From Lachnospiraceae bacterium (GTDB taxonomy: Bacteria > Bacillota > Clostridia > Lachnospirales > Lachnospiraceae): 46,124 bases of DNA. Under the pieces are notes generated by a model. The model searched no databases. It was not told where the DNA came from and saw nothing but the letters and a program-made list of their open reading frames with translations. Of this stretch, positions 8,143 through 16,936 are shown one piece after another (position 1 is the stretch's first letter; each line of letters begins with the position of its first letter). The stretch lies in NCBI GenBank assembly GCA_011959925.1, contig BLMD01000396.1:1-46124 (forward strand), written 5' to 3'. A program made the translations under genes and the position numbers.

Positions 8143-9933
8143 ATGAAGATGAAAAGTTATATGAAAGAGAAGAAAATTACGGCGACTGTAACAGGCGTTC
8201 GGTGGGAGAGAATCTTTCTGTATCTGGATGTTCAGATTACGTTTGCAGATCCGAAGGAACGGGAAGGAGAGCTTTGTTTTTATGCGGTAGATCAGATGTA
8301 TGTCTCACCCGGTATGTTTCATGTTACCGGCATTACGGATGATGTGTATCATTTGAAACTGAATATTACAAACAGCGGCGAAAATGTCTGTATGCCATCC
8401 GGAGAATACCGGATCATTGTCTGCCGTAACGACTGTCAGCTGGCAGAATGCGAAACGGGTATTTCAATCGTGGAGTGTATCGAGGATTTTTCCAGAACTT
8501 TTTTATTTCATGGGTATTCCAAGTCTTATACGATTACGTTTTATGCGGAGGAAGAAATGGATACGCTGCCGTTTCGGTTTTGTATTCTGGCGGCTTTGGA
8601 AACGGATATTGATTTCCCGGTTCGGACACGCCTGTTTCGGGAACTTAGGCTTGTAGAGAATTTAAAAAACACCTGGGGAAGCAAGAAAAACGTCGTGCGG
8701 ATGATCTATGCGTTTTTTTGTAAATTATATGCTTCCAGAAGGGCGCATACGGTTTTATTTATGTCGGAACAAAACGATTCGATCCGTTCCAATCTCAAAG
8801 CGGTTTCCGACCGGATGATTGAGCGGGGAATGGACCGAGAGTATCAGATTTATTTTTCGGCACGGTCCGCCGCGTCAGATTCCCACAGTTTGTGGAACTG
8901 GATCAAGCTGCTCAAGAAGATGGCTTCCAGCGGAATCATCTTTCTGGACGACCATGCGGTGATGTTAAACTGGCTGAAATTATCTGAGGATACGAAATTG
9001 ATTCAGCTGTGGCATGCGGGAGCGGGATTTAAGTCTTCCGGATACAGCCGCTGGGGGCATAAGGGAGGACCGGGACCGTCTTCCTGCCACAGGCAATACA
9101 GCTTCGGGATCGCGGGTTCTAAAAATATCGCGCCGTTTTTTTCGGAAGTATGGGGGATCAATGACGAACAGGTTCTGCCGACCGGAATGCCGCGAATGGA
9201 TGAATTTTTAAGCGAAGATTACAGGGCGCAAAAGACAAAAGAACTGTACGAGGCGTATCCGGTGTGCAAAGGGAAAAAAGTAATGCTGTTTGCACCGACG
9301 TACCGCGGTATGAATAAAAAAGAGGCCAATTACCCGTTTGAACGAATCGATTTTGCCGGTTTGTATGAAGCGTGCGGCAGCGAATATGTGGTGCTGTTTA
9401 AAATGCATCCCTGGGTGAAAGATGCGGTCCCGATTGAAGAAAAATACAAGGATAAATTTATCGACGTGGGACGGTATCCGAATATCAACGACCTGTTTTA
9501 TATTACCGATCTTTTGGTTACCGATTATTCTTCCAATATTTTTGAATATTCTCTGATGAAAAAACCAATGCTTTTTTTTGCATATGATAAATTCCAGTAT
9601 GCGTTTTCCAGAGGATTTCACCGGGATTATGAAGAAGCTGCGCCGGGAAAGGTCTGTTATACGTTTGAGGAGCTCTTAGAGGCGTTTCGAAAGAAAGACT
9701 TTGAATATGAAAAAGTAGAGCGGTATGTGGAGCATCATTTTGATTATATCGACAGCGGCGCGTCTGACCGGGTGATCGACTGGATTGTCCTGGGAAAGAT
9801 ACCGGAGGATATTCAGGCGGATTTAGAACGCGTCCGAAGAGAAAACGAACACAGAAGGACACTGGATTTTCTGCCGGAAGGCTACTGGCGGGATGAGAAG
9901 CATAAAAAGGCGGTGAAGGAGGAAGAAGCATGA
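8143..9933 (+). CDS. CDP-glycerol:glycerophosphotransferase-like enzyme (TagF family, long form)
   Basis: A 596-residue two-part enzyme. Residues 1 to about 180 form a beta-rich domain of the type often fused to TagF-like enzymes in Firmicutes. Residues about 190-560 are the transferase: KLIQLWHAGAGFKSSGYS with the first conserved His, LPTGMPRMDEF, MLFAPTYRGMN, VLFKMHPWVKD with the second His, and VTDYSSNIFEYSLMKKPMLFF. The longer form and the beta domain suggest the chain-extending enzyme, with the 5305 gene as primer, but this is inference. The start at ATG 8143 is chosen because GGAAAGGGAAAAACG precedes it. The end overlaps the TarI-like gene by four bases (ATGA), so a CDP-polyol synthase and its user are coupled. 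The donor could be CDP-ribitol rather than CDP-glycerol. Confidence 0.85.
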   Translation: MKMKSYMKEKKITATVTGVRWERIFLYLDVQITFADPKEREGELCFYAVDQMYVSPGMFHVTGITDDVYHLKLNITNSGENVCMPSGEYRIIVCRNDCQLAECETGISIVECIEDFSRTFLFHGYSKSYTITFYAEEEMDTLPFRFCILAALETDIDFPVRTRLFRELRLVENLKNTWGSKKNVVRMIYAFFCKLYASRRAHTVLFMSEQNDSIRSNLKAVSDRMIERGMDREYQIYFSARSAASDSHSLWNWIKLLKKMASSGIIFLDDHAVMLNWLKLSEDTKLIQLWHAGAGFKSSGYSRWGHKGGPGPSSCHRQYSFGIAGSKNIAPFFSEVWGINDEQVLPTGMPRMDEFLSEDYRAQKTKELYEAYPVCKGKKVMLFAPTYRGMNKKEANYPFERIDFAGLYEACGSEYVVLFKMHPWVKDAVPIEEKYKDKFIDVGRYPNINDLFYITDLLVTDYSSNIFEYSLMKKPMLFFAYDKFQYAFSRGFHRDYEEAAPGKVCYTFEELLEAFRKKDFEYEKVERYVEHHFDYIDSGASDRVIDWIVLGKIPEDIQADLERVRRENEHRRTLDFLPEGYWRDEKHKKAVKEEEA

Positions 9934-10709
9934 ACATAGCGGTAGTGTTTGCCGGAGGAAGCGGCGTGCGCATGGGTTCCGGAATCCCGAAGCAGTTTCT
10001 GGAAATCAACGGAAAACCGATTATCGTTTATACGCTGCAGTTGTTCCAGTACCACGATAAAATCGATAAAATCTATCTTTCTGTTTTGGAACGGTATATT
10101 CCGTATATGAATATGCTGATTGAAGAATACCGTCTGCAAAAAGTGGCGCAGGTGCTGCCCGGCGGAGAAACGGCGCAGGATTCGATTTACCATGCCTTAA
10201 AGGCGGCGGAACGGGAAAATCCGCAGGATTCGATTGTTTTGATCCATGACGGCGTGCGTCCGTTTGTCTCTTATGAAGTGATCAGCAACAATATCGAAAG
10301 CGTAAAAGAGCACGGCAACGGAATTACCTGTACGCCATGTTATGAGACGATTATGATCAGTAGCGACGGGCAGGAGGTCGGGCAGGTTCCGTTCCGGAAA
10401 GAAACGTTTGCCGCGCAGGCGCCGCAGAGTTTTTATTTAAGGGATATTATCGCAGCCCATGATGCGGTGCGGCAGACAGAGACGCGCTATGAAAATATGG
10501 TGGACGCCTGTACCATCATCCGCAGCCAGGGGATCAAAGCCCATATGGTCATGGGAAACCGGGGAAATATCAAAGTTACGACGCCGGAGGATGTCTATAT
10601 CTTCCGCGGGCTGCTGCAATATAAAGAAAACGAGCAGGCGTTTGGACTGGGGCTGACGAACCGGATTGAAACGAGGATGAATCAGGCGACAAGCAAAAGC
10701 GCAACCTAA
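9930..10709 (+). CDS. tarI: CDP-polyol-forming cytidylyltransferase (TarI/IspD family)
   Basis: A 259-residue nucleotidyltransferase. It carries the IspD/TarI motif VFAGGSGVRMGSGIPKQF at the N-terminus, then VLPGGETAQDSIYHAL, IVLIHDGVRPFV and GNRGNIKVTTPEDVYIFRGLL. The family makes CDP-methylerythritol (IspD) or CDP-ribitol (TarI) from CTP. The setting between a TagF-like enzyme and an SDR favours TarI (inference). About 30 residues follow the usual end of the fold and have no recognisable motif. A separate TarJ-type alcohol dehydrogenase, which normally supplies ribitol-5-phosphate, is not seen in the window; the downstream SDR is the nearest candidate for an accompanying redox step. Confidence 0.75.
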   Translation: MNIAVVFAGGSGVRMGSGIPKQFLEINGKPIIVYTLQLFQYHDKIDKIYLSVLERYIPYMNMLIEEYRLQKVAQVLPGGETAQDSIYHALKAAERENPQDSIVLIHDGVRPFVSYEVISNNIESVKEHGNGITCTPCYETIMISSDGQEVGQVPFRKETFAAQAPQSFYLRDIIAAHDAVRQTETRYENMVDACTIIRSQGIKAHMVMGNRGNIKVTTPEDVYIFRGLLQYKENEQAFGLGLTNRIETRMNQATSKSAT

Positions 10710-10810
10710 CGGCAGGGCCAAAAAAGAGATATGCGGACAGATCCGGCACAAGAGGCAGTCGGAGAAGCGGTGGAAGCAGAGACTGATGTTGGCAGAAGGA
10801 GAGAATAAAG

Positions 10811-11896
10811 ATGGAAATCAAAGATAAGATTCTCCGGGAGGATATGGAAGAAATTGCACAGGATGCGCTTCTGGGGGACGCGCTTTCAAACAGTACGGTT
10901 TTTATTACGGGAGCGACGGGGCTTTTGGGTTCTCAGGCAGTCTGGGCGCTGCGGTGTATGAACCGCAGTAAGGGAAGCGGGATTCGTATTGTTGCTATGG
11001 CGAGAAGCGAAGATAAAGTACGAAACATATTCGGCGATCTTTCAGCAGCGGACGATATGACCGTATATTACGGAGATATCAACGAGCCGATCCGTTATAC
11101 GGGCGAGGTGGATTACATCATACACGGTGCAAGTGCGACAAGCTCGAAGTATTTTGTCAGCCATCCGGTTGAGACGATTCAGACGGCGCTTGACGGTACG
11201 AGAAATATTCTGGAATTTGCTAAAAACAAACGCGTAAAATCGATGGTATATCTTTCTTCGCTGGAAGTATACGGTACGCCGCATGCGGACCAGATAATGC
11301 TTGGTGAAACGGATTACGGGTATTTGGATCCGATGCAGGCACGCAGCAGTTATTCCGAGGGCAAACGCATGGCGGAATGCCTGTGCGCCGCTTATGCCGC
11401 AGAGCATAAGGTTCCGGTCAAAGCGGCAAGGCTTTCCCAGACGTTTGGCGCGGGCGTGGATTACCATGACGGCAGGGTATTTGCGGAATTTGCCAGATGT
11501 GTTGTGGAAGGGAAAGATATTATCCTGCATACGGCCGGCAATACGGTCAGGAGCTATTGTTATACAAAAGACGCCGTGCGCGCGATCTTCTATATCCTGT
11601 TAAGGGGAGAGAATCAGGAAGCGTATAATGTAACCAATATGGATACGGCAGTCTCGATCAAAGAAATGGCAGAGATGGCCTGTGCGATGGATCCGAAACA
11701 AACGATCCGAGTGAAGGTTGAGATTCCGGAGGATGTATCGGTATTCGGATACAATCCGGAAATGGTGATCCGGCTGGACGCTTCCAAACTGCAGAAGCTG
11801 GGTTGGAAGCCTACGGTGGGGCTTACGGAGATGTTTCGGCGGATGATCGAGAGCAGTTTTGGAGGAGCAGGAATGGTATCACATAGATCAAAATAG
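10811..11896 (+). CDS. NAD-dependent epimerase/dehydratase (extended SDR)
   Basis: A 361-residue extended short-chain dehydrogenase. The N-terminal Rossmann motif is TVFITGATGLLGS (about residues 29-41), followed by DYIIHGASATSS, SMVYLSSLEVYG and the catalytic SYSEGKR (Tyr-x-x-x-Lys). The C-terminus has the YNVTNMDTAVSIKEMAEMA substrate-lid region seen in NDP-sugar enzymes. It lies 101 bases after the TarI-like gene behind AGAAGGAGAG, as the last gene of the operon. Possible roles are modification of a CDP- or UDP-linked sugar or supply of the polyol precursor; the sequence does not decide. The 101-base gap upstream has no clear promoter or hairpin. Confidence 0.72.
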   Translation: MEIKDKILREDMEEIAQDALLGDALSNSTVFITGATGLLGSQAVWALRCMNRSKGSGIRIVAMARSEDKVRNIFGDLSAADDMTVYYGDINEPIRYTGEVDYIIHGASATSSKYFVSHPVETIQTALDGTRNILEFAKNKRVKSMVYLSSLEVYGTPHADQIMLGETDYGYLDPMQARSSYSEGKRMAECLCAAYAAEHKVPVKAARLSQTFGAGVDYHDGRVFAEFARCVVEGKDIILHTAGNTVRSYCYTKDAVRAIFYILLRGENQEAYNVTNMDTAVSIKEMAEMACAMDPKQTIRVKVEIPEDVSVFGYNPEMVIRLDASKLQKLGWKPTVGLTEMFRRMIESSFGGAGMVSHRSK

Positions 11897-11984
11897 GATC
11901 TGGCGATGGAGCATGGGGAGGGTCAAATAGGGAGACGATCATTCATTTCATTTATTTTTAATGATAATGAGTAAAATAAAATCG

Positions 11985-11993
11985 TGGTATACT
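11985..11993 (+). promoter_or_regulatory. Extended -10 promoter element ahead of the 12016 membrane gene
   Basis: TGGTATACT carries an extended -10 with TATACT at 11988-11993. No good -35 lies 16-18 bases upstream, where the sequence is a very AT-rich stretch (11941-11980). It is 23 bases before the TTG start and just before the GGAGGGG ribosome site. It marks the change from the teichoic-acid-like operon to a more AT-rich gene. Confidence 0.5.
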
Positions 11994-12015
11994 TTGGAAT
12001 GGAGGGGACAAAAGA

Positions 12016-14025
12016 TTGCGGCTGGTGGATAAGTTTTTTGTGGAAATTGCATGGATCTTAACGGGTATTTGCTTTGCAATTGCATGTTCCATGATGTGGA
12101 TCAGCGGTTCGTTTGATTTGAACCGCTTTTATCAAACAGGAGAAGTATATGACGTAACAAAAACGAATTTAAAGCTTAATGGGAATTATGACATAGACTA
12201 TGATGAGGAGAATAATAGTTTCACGGTAAAATCGGAAACGGCTGCGAAAGTATTTGTGATTCCTAAGGGAAAGTGGAATTATATCTATCTGTATGCTTCA
12301 CAGACCGGCGAGGAGGGCGTAGATGTTTCGCTGGGCTGTTATAACGAGGAGAATATAACGGTATATGAGGCAGACGTCAAAATTTCTGAAGGCGTAAATA
12401 TCCTAACGGTTCCGGGTGTACGTTATACCAGGATGAATCTAAATTTTCGTCAGAAAGCGGGGACGGTGTTTGGGATTGATCAAATTCAGTTCCGCGAAAA
12501 GCCTCCGATTTTTTCCAAGTCCCGGTTTATCAAATATATGCTGCTGTTTTTGGGCGGATTTCTTTTGGTTACAGGAATAGCCGGAATTCTTATACAAAAG
12601 AAATTACGCGGCGGTTTTTGGTATGGTCCGGTTCATAGCCTGCAGAAACTATTTTGCCGGGCAGGTAAAGTGGGAGAAGGATTGGATCGTATATGTTCCC
12701 CAAGGCAAAAGGATTGGATACAAAGAGGCGTTTTCTGCAGCATTTTTTTATATATGCAGGTATGTTATGTGCTGACCCTGACCACGATCAAGACGTTTCG
12801 CTATTTTACGATACCCTGTGTGCTGGGCATTCTGGTAATTGCTGTTTTATGCTGGGAAAAACCTTTAACGTATTTAAATTGGAATAATAAGCTGGCGGCT
12901 TCTTGGTTTTGTTTATGGCTGATGGCCGTTATTTCTGATTTCATTGTCGGGAAACGATATGCGTTTATGGGCTATATTATGATATTTGCCATAGGTTTTC
13001 TTTTTTTTATGTGGGGCAATATGAAAAAAAGAGAGCGTTTACTTTTGAACTTTATGCGTGGAATCGAGTGGAGCTTTTGGCCAAACATAATATTTTGTTA
13101 TCTTTTTCGGCCATATATTCCAGGATATCGGTATTTGGGAGCCGCATTTCTGCCGGGTTTTTTTGGAATGTATTTGTTATTTGTCTGGATTTCATTTCTT
13201 ACGGAACTGGATTTTGATTTTAAGAAGAAACATGTTTTGGGAAAGGATTTATTTTTTTTAGCGGCATTGGGGATTTGTGGAAATCTGATCTGGAGAACGC
13301 AGACGATGTCGGCGATATTGCCTGCAGTTTTCGCTTTATTTATTTTTTCGTTTAAGCTGTGGAAGAAACGAAAGCAGGTGAAAATATTTGGATTTGTAGT
13401 TTATATAGTTGTATTTTGTATAGGCTATAAGGTGGATGAATATTGTATCTATCAAATTCCAAGACAGGTAAATTCAGAAATCAGGTTTAAAAAGGATCTT
13501 TATGAGAATACCGTTACAGACCATCCGTTTACGATGGAGGTGAAAGCAGGAGAACAAATGCCCGTCAATCGTATTTTTTACAAATTAAAGACAAGTGCGT
13601 CTTTGGAGGAACTGACAACTGGGAGGACGCTGTTCTGGAAGGCCTATCTACGGGATATGAACCTTTGGGGGCATCGAAGTAACGCTCGCTTTTGGGGCGG
13701 AAGCCATATGGCGCATAATGGATTGCTGGCCATTATGCATCGGTATGGTATTTTTGCAGGCGTACCCTATGTGCTGATGCTCTTTTATAATATTTGTTTT
13801 GCGTGGAGGTACTTTAAGCGCCATTTGCTAAAGGATCGATCTGCCTACTTTGTTTTGGCAAATATGTTTTCCTGCTGCGCACTGATTTTAGTTGAGAATA
13901 TAGAACTGCCATTTTGCTGGGTATATTGGTATGCCTTATACATCGTGATGGGGATTTATTTTGATGATGAAAGGGTTGGAGACCTTAATGAAGAACTCGA
14001 AAGAATAAGGAATAAAACAAAATAA
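12016..14025 (+). CDS. O-antigen ligase/polymerase-like membrane protein with N-terminal outer domain
   Basis: A 669-residue protein. TTG 12016 is the start, supported by GGAGGGG eight bases upstream and by the membrane segment right after it (IAWILTGICFAIACSMMW, residues about 12-30). Residues about 35-165 are hydrophilic and strand-like and should lie outside the membrane. About ten membrane helices follow. Near the C-terminus is the O-antigen ligase/Wzy_C pattern: TTGRTLFWKAYLRDMNLWGH, then HMAHNGLLAIMHRYGIFAG (about residues 535-590). Family members polymerise lipid-linked glycans or transfer them to lipid A, proteins or wall. The outer domain before the first polymerase helices is unusual. 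The gene sits directly before pglF, so a bacillosamine-type glycan is a likely substrate (inference). Base composition is more AT-rich than the upstream operon. Confidence 0.75.
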   Translation: MRLVDKFFVEIAWILTGICFAIACSMMWISGSFDLNRFYQTGEVYDVTKTNLKLNGNYDIDYDEENNSFTVKSETAAKVFVIPKGKWNYIYLYASQTGEEGVDVSLGCYNEENITVYEADVKISEGVNILTVPGVRYTRMNLNFRQKAGTVFGIDQIQFREKPPIFSKSRFIKYMLLFLGGFLLVTGIAGILIQKKLRGGFWYGPVHSLQKLFCRAGKVGEGLDRICSPRQKDWIQRGVFCSIFLYMQVCYVLTLTTIKTFRYFTIPCVLGILVIAVLCWEKPLTYLNWNNKLAASWFCLWLMAVISDFIVGKRYAFMGYIMIFAIGFLFFMWGNMKKRERLLLNFMRGIEWSFWPNIIFCYLFRPYIPGYRYLGAAFLPGFFGMYLLFVWISFLTELDFDFKKKHVLGKDLFFLAALGICGNLIWRTQTMSAILPAVFALFIFSFKLWKKRKQVKIFGFVVYIVVFCIGYKVDEYCIYQIPRQVNSEIRFKKDLYENTVTDHPFTMEVKAGEQMPVNRIFYKLKTSASLEELTTGRTLFWKAYLRDMNLWGHRSNARFWGGSHMAHNGLLAIMHRYGIFAGVPYVLMLFYNICFAWRYFKRHLLKDRSAYFVLANMFSCCALILVENIELPFCWVYWYALYIVMGIYFDDERVGDLNEELERIRNKTK

Positions 14026-14034
14026 GTATATGAG

Positions 14035-14063
14035 TTGATTCTGAATTTTAAGTACGCTATAAT
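14035..14063 (+). promoter_or_regulatory. Sigma-A-type promoter ahead of pglF
   Basis: TTGATT (14035-14040), a 17-base spacer and a perfect TATAAT (14058-14063). It lies in the 84-base gap between the membrane protein and pglF, about 46 bases before the start codon, which has GAGGAAG as ribosome site. It should start the bacillosamine transcript. Confidence 0.75.
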
Positions 14064-14109
14064 AGGAAAAATAAACGAGTGGAAAAATTAGCTAAAAGAG
14101 GAAGAAAAA

Positions 14110-15972
14110 ATGTCTGAATTAATCAATAGTAAAATGCTGTGGATCCGCAGAATTTTTTTTATCTGTTACGATATTATTGCCGTTTTGGCGGCAAGTTTTT
14201 TGGCGTTAAGCGCACGATTTGATTTTCATCTTTCGGAAGTGCCGCATCATTATTATGAGCGGGCATGGGCCATACTTCCGATGGAGGTTGTGATTACAAT
14301 TGCGGTCTTTTGGCTGTTCCGTCTCTATTCCAGCCTTTGGGTTTACGCCGGTGCGACAGAACTGATGTATCTGGTTGCCGGATGCGCCGTAGATACGGTA
14401 GCCAACGCATGTATGATTTATCTGTTTAACCGTTCCGTGCCTGTGCCGATGCCAAGAAGTTATTACCTGCTGTTCGGCATGTTTTTGGTGTGCATCGTGT
14501 TTGTCAGCCGTTACGGCTATCGGGCATTCCGGTCCATGCTGAACCTGCGCGTGGACATGAGAAGTAAAAAAAATGTAATGATCGTCGGAGCCGGCGCGGC
14601 GGGAAACGCGCTGATTAAAGAGATCAATAACAGTCAGTATATCAAGATGAATGTCGTATGCGTGATCGATGATTCGACGGAAAAAGTCGGCAGCTATATC
14701 CACGGGGTGCGGATTGCCGGGACGCGGGAAGATATCGTAAGGCTGGCAAAGGATATGCATATTGCGGAAATTATCGTTGCGATGCCGTCGGCAAAAGCAG
14801 CCGAGATAAAAAATGTACTGGATATCTGCAAAGAAACCGGATGCGAGCTAAGGCGCGTTCCCGGTATGTATCAGCTGATTAACGGAGAGGTGAGTATCAG
14901 CAGTTTAAAAGACGTCGATGTCAACGATCTTTTAGGGCGTGATCCGATCGAAGTCGATTTGGAATCGATCATGGAGTATGTGTCCGGAAAGACGGTTATG
15001 GTCACCGGGGGAGGCGGATCGATCGGCAGCGAGCTGTGCCGCCAGATTGCGGCGCATCATCCGAAACAGCTTGTCATCGTGGATATTTATGAGAATAATA
15101 TTTACGATATTCAGCAGGAGCTTCTGCACAATTATCCGGATTTGAAATTAACGGCGCTGATTGCTTCCGTACGGAATACGCTTCGGATCGATAAAATATT
15201 TGAGACATACCGTCCGGATATTGTATATCACGCGGCGGCGCACAAGCATGTGCCGCTGATGGAGACCAGCCCGAACGAGGCGGTGAAAAATAATGTGCTC
15301 GGCACATGGAAGGTTGTAAAAGCATCCGATAAATGGAATGTGAAGCGGTTTGTTATGATCTCTACGGATAAGGCCGTGAACCCGACCAATATTATGGGAG
15401 CGACCAAACGGATTTGTGAGATGATTATCCAGACTTATAATAAACGTTCCAAAACAGAATTTGTGGCGGTCCGGTTTGGAAACGTACTGGGGAGTAACGG
15501 AAGCGTGATTCCGCTGTTTAAAAAACAGATTGCGGAAGGAGGACCGGTAACGGTAACGCACCCGGATATCATTCGGTATTTTATGACGATTCCGGAGGCG
15601 GTGTCTTTGGTTCTTCAGGCGGGCGCGTATGCAAAGGGCGGAGAAATCTTTATCCTGGATATGGGACAGCCCGTAAAGATCGTAGACCTTGCAAAGAATC
15701 TGATCCTTCTCTCCGGGCATAAGCCGAATGAGGATATTATGATTACATTTACGGGACTGCGTCCGGGGGAAAAATTATACGAAGAAATGCTGATGGAAGA
15801 AGAAGGCATACAGGATACCGAAAATAAACTGATCCATATCGGAAAACCCATTGAAATGGATGAAGAAAAGTTTATGGATCAGTTAAAGGAACTGAAAGAG
15901 TATGTGGTCAGCGAACCCGGAGATATTCGTAAATGGGTGCAGAAAATTGTCCCGACATATACGCCGAAGTAG
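14110..15972 (+). CDS. pglF: UDP-GlcNAc 4,6-dehydratase, membrane-anchored (PglF/FlaA1/WbpM family)
   Basis: A 620-residue protein that should convert UDP-GlcNAc to UDP-4-keto-6-deoxy-GlcNAc, the first bacillosamine step. Four N-terminal membrane helices (residues about 10-140) are followed by a first Rossmann-like domain (VMIVGAGAAGNAL, about residue 157) and the catalytic SDR domain (MVTGGGGSIGSELCRQI, about residue 297). The active-site stretch MISTDKAVNPTNIMGATKR has methionine where ordinary SDRs have the catalytic tyrosine, as known for the PglF/FlaA1/WbpM group. FGNVLGSNGSVIPLF and FTGLRPGEKLYEEML are further family signatures. Length is normal. PglE, PglC and PglD homologues follow within 6 kb, completing the pathway although foreign-looking genes separate them. 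Confidence 0.9.
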   Translation: MSELINSKMLWIRRIFFICYDIIAVLAASFLALSARFDFHLSEVPHHYYERAWAILPMEVVITIAVFWLFRLYSSLWVYAGATELMYLVAGCAVDTVANACMIYLFNRSVPVPMPRSYYLLFGMFLVCIVFVSRYGYRAFRSMLNLRVDMRSKKNVMIVGAGAAGNALIKEINNSQYIKMNVVCVIDDSTEKVGSYIHGVRIAGTREDIVRLAKDMHIAEIIVAMPSAKAAEIKNVLDICKETGCELRRVPGMYQLINGEVSISSLKDVDVNDLLGRDPIEVDLESIMEYVSGKTVMVTGGGGSIGSELCRQIAAHHPKQLVIVDIYENNIYDIQQELLHNYPDLKLTALIASVRNTLRIDKIFETYRPDIVYHAAAHKHVPLMETSPNEAVKNNVLGTWKVVKASDKWNVKRFVMISTDKAVNPTNIMGATKRICEMIIQTYNKRSKTEFVAVRFGNVLGSNGSVIPLFKKQIAEGGPVTVTHPDIIRYFMTIPEAVSLVLQAGAYAKGGEIFILDMGQPVKIVDLAKNLILLSGHKPNEDIMITFTGLRPGEKLYEEMLMEEEGIQDTENKLIHIGKPIEMDEEKFMDQLKELKEYVVSEPGDIRKWVQKIVPTYTPK

Positions 15973-16002
15973 GTCATTTGAGATCGGAGCGAAAGAGCAG
16001 GT

Positions 16003-16209
16003 ATGAGCAGGTTATCATTTCAGACATTTTGCATAGAATTTTACAGTTATCATATACAAAAAAGCAGCGACGTCGTGTTTGCTATATTTGAAAAGGAAGG
16101 CGTCTTGGATCTGCTGGATCGGGAATATGAGGATTTACATGGAATGGGAATGGAATACCTGATGCAGTTTTTAGATGAATATCTGGGCAGAGAGAAGGTG
16201 CCTGAATGA
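16003..16209 (+). CDS. Small DUF3791-type protein (possible antitoxin of the DUF3990 module)
   Basis: A 68-residue acidic helical protein. The pattern FCIEFYSYH, VVFAIFEKEGVLDLLDREYEDLHGMGMEYLMQFLDEYL matches DUF3791, a short family repeatedly found beside DUF3990 genes in Clostridia. The start ATG 16003 is preceded by GAGCAGGT. The gene overlaps the next by four bases (ATGA), which suggests tight stoichiometric coupling. A role as antitoxin or partner of the neighbouring ADP-ribosyltransferase-like protein is an inference from size, charge and order. Confidence 0.65.
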   Translation: MSRLSFQTFCIEFYSYHIQKSSDVVFAIFEKEGVLDLLDREYEDLHGMGMEYLMQFLDEYLGREKVPE

Positions 16210-16706
16210 TATTGTATCACGGATCTACCGTTGTTGTAGATCATCCGAAGATCATAAAAAGTGAAGTGGGAAGAGATTTTGGCTTTGCATTCTATACGAC
16301 AGATATCAGGGAGCAAGCGATTCGGTGGGCAAAGAGGAAAGCAATGCTAAAAGAACGGAGGTTTGGCCAGTGTATTATTCCGATCGTATCTTGTTATCTG
16401 TGGGAGGAAAAGCGGGCAAAAAACGAGTTAAGCTTAAAGGAATTTACAGGAACAGATATAGACTGGATGGAGATGGTAGTAAAATGCAGGAGCCGGATGG
16501 AGCATTCTCATGGTTATGATGTTGTTTTGGGCAACATTGCAAACGATAATGTAGGCGAGACAATTTCTTATGTAATTCAGGGAATTATGAGAAAGGAAGA
16601 CGCTATAAAACGGCTTGAGTTTGAGAAGATAAATAAACAGATTGCATTTTGTACGGCAAGGTCTTTGAACTATCTAACATTTGATTCCTATTTTGAGTGC
16701 AGGTGA
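16206..16706 (+). CDS. DUF3990 protein, ADP-ribosyltransferase-fold candidate toxin
   Basis: A 166-residue protein. The N-terminus ILYHGSTVVVDHPKI, followed by GRDFGFAFYTTDIREQAIRWAKRK, is the DUF3990 signature. The His of YHGS and the Tyr of FYTT correspond to the first two positions of the H-Y-E NAD-binding triad of ADP-ribosyltransferases, a fold link proposed for this family. The third position could be a Glu near the end (IMRKEDAIK), but this is unsure. The C-terminal KQIAFCTARSLNYLTFDSY is also family-like. There is no signal peptide, so it acts inside the cell. Short genes flank it on both sides with overlap or near overlap. It does not belong to the glycan pathway and was probably gained by transfer. 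Confidence 0.7.
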   Translation: MILYHGSTVVVDHPKIIKSEVGRDFGFAFYTTDIREQAIRWAKRKAMLKERRFGQCIIPIVSCYLWEEKRAKNELSLKEFTGTDIDWMEMVVKCRSRMEHSHGYDVVLGNIANDNVGETISYVIQGIMRKEDAIKRLEFEKINKQIAFCTARSLNYLTFDSYFECR

Positions 16707-16711
16707 TGGCA

Positions 16712-16936
16712 ATGGAACACTATCTGATTCGGGCAACGATTATACCGGAAATTGTAAAAATGATAGAAAAGGAGTATCATTTGCCGGAGAGAGAAGCGTT
16801 AAAGGCATTTTACATGTCAGCAACGGGAGCTTCTCTGGCGGATGATGCGACAGGATTATACGGGCAGTCTCCGTTGTTTATCTTTAGTTTATACCGGCAG
16901 GAAACGGAAGAAAATTGTCATGGGAGGTCATTATGA
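16712..16936 (+). CDS. Small protein accompanying the DUF3990 gene
   Basis: A 74-residue protein. ATG 16712 is chosen over GTG 16697 and ATG 16706 because AGGTGAT (16701-16707) is an excellent Shine-Dalgarno at the right distance. The sequence has a short helical N-terminal part (IPEIVKMIEKEYHLPEREALKAFYMS) and a conserved-looking GLYGQSPLFIFSLYRQE tail. I recall similar proteins next to DUF3791/DUF3990 genes but cannot name a family with certainty. The last four bases overlap the start of the aminotransferase (ATGA), so the module is translationally tied to pglE. It may be a second antitoxin or accessory factor (inference). Confidence 0.55.
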   Translation: MEHYLIRATIIPEIVKMIEKEYHLPEREALKAFYMSATGASLADDATGLYGQSPLFIFSLYRQETEENCHGRSL

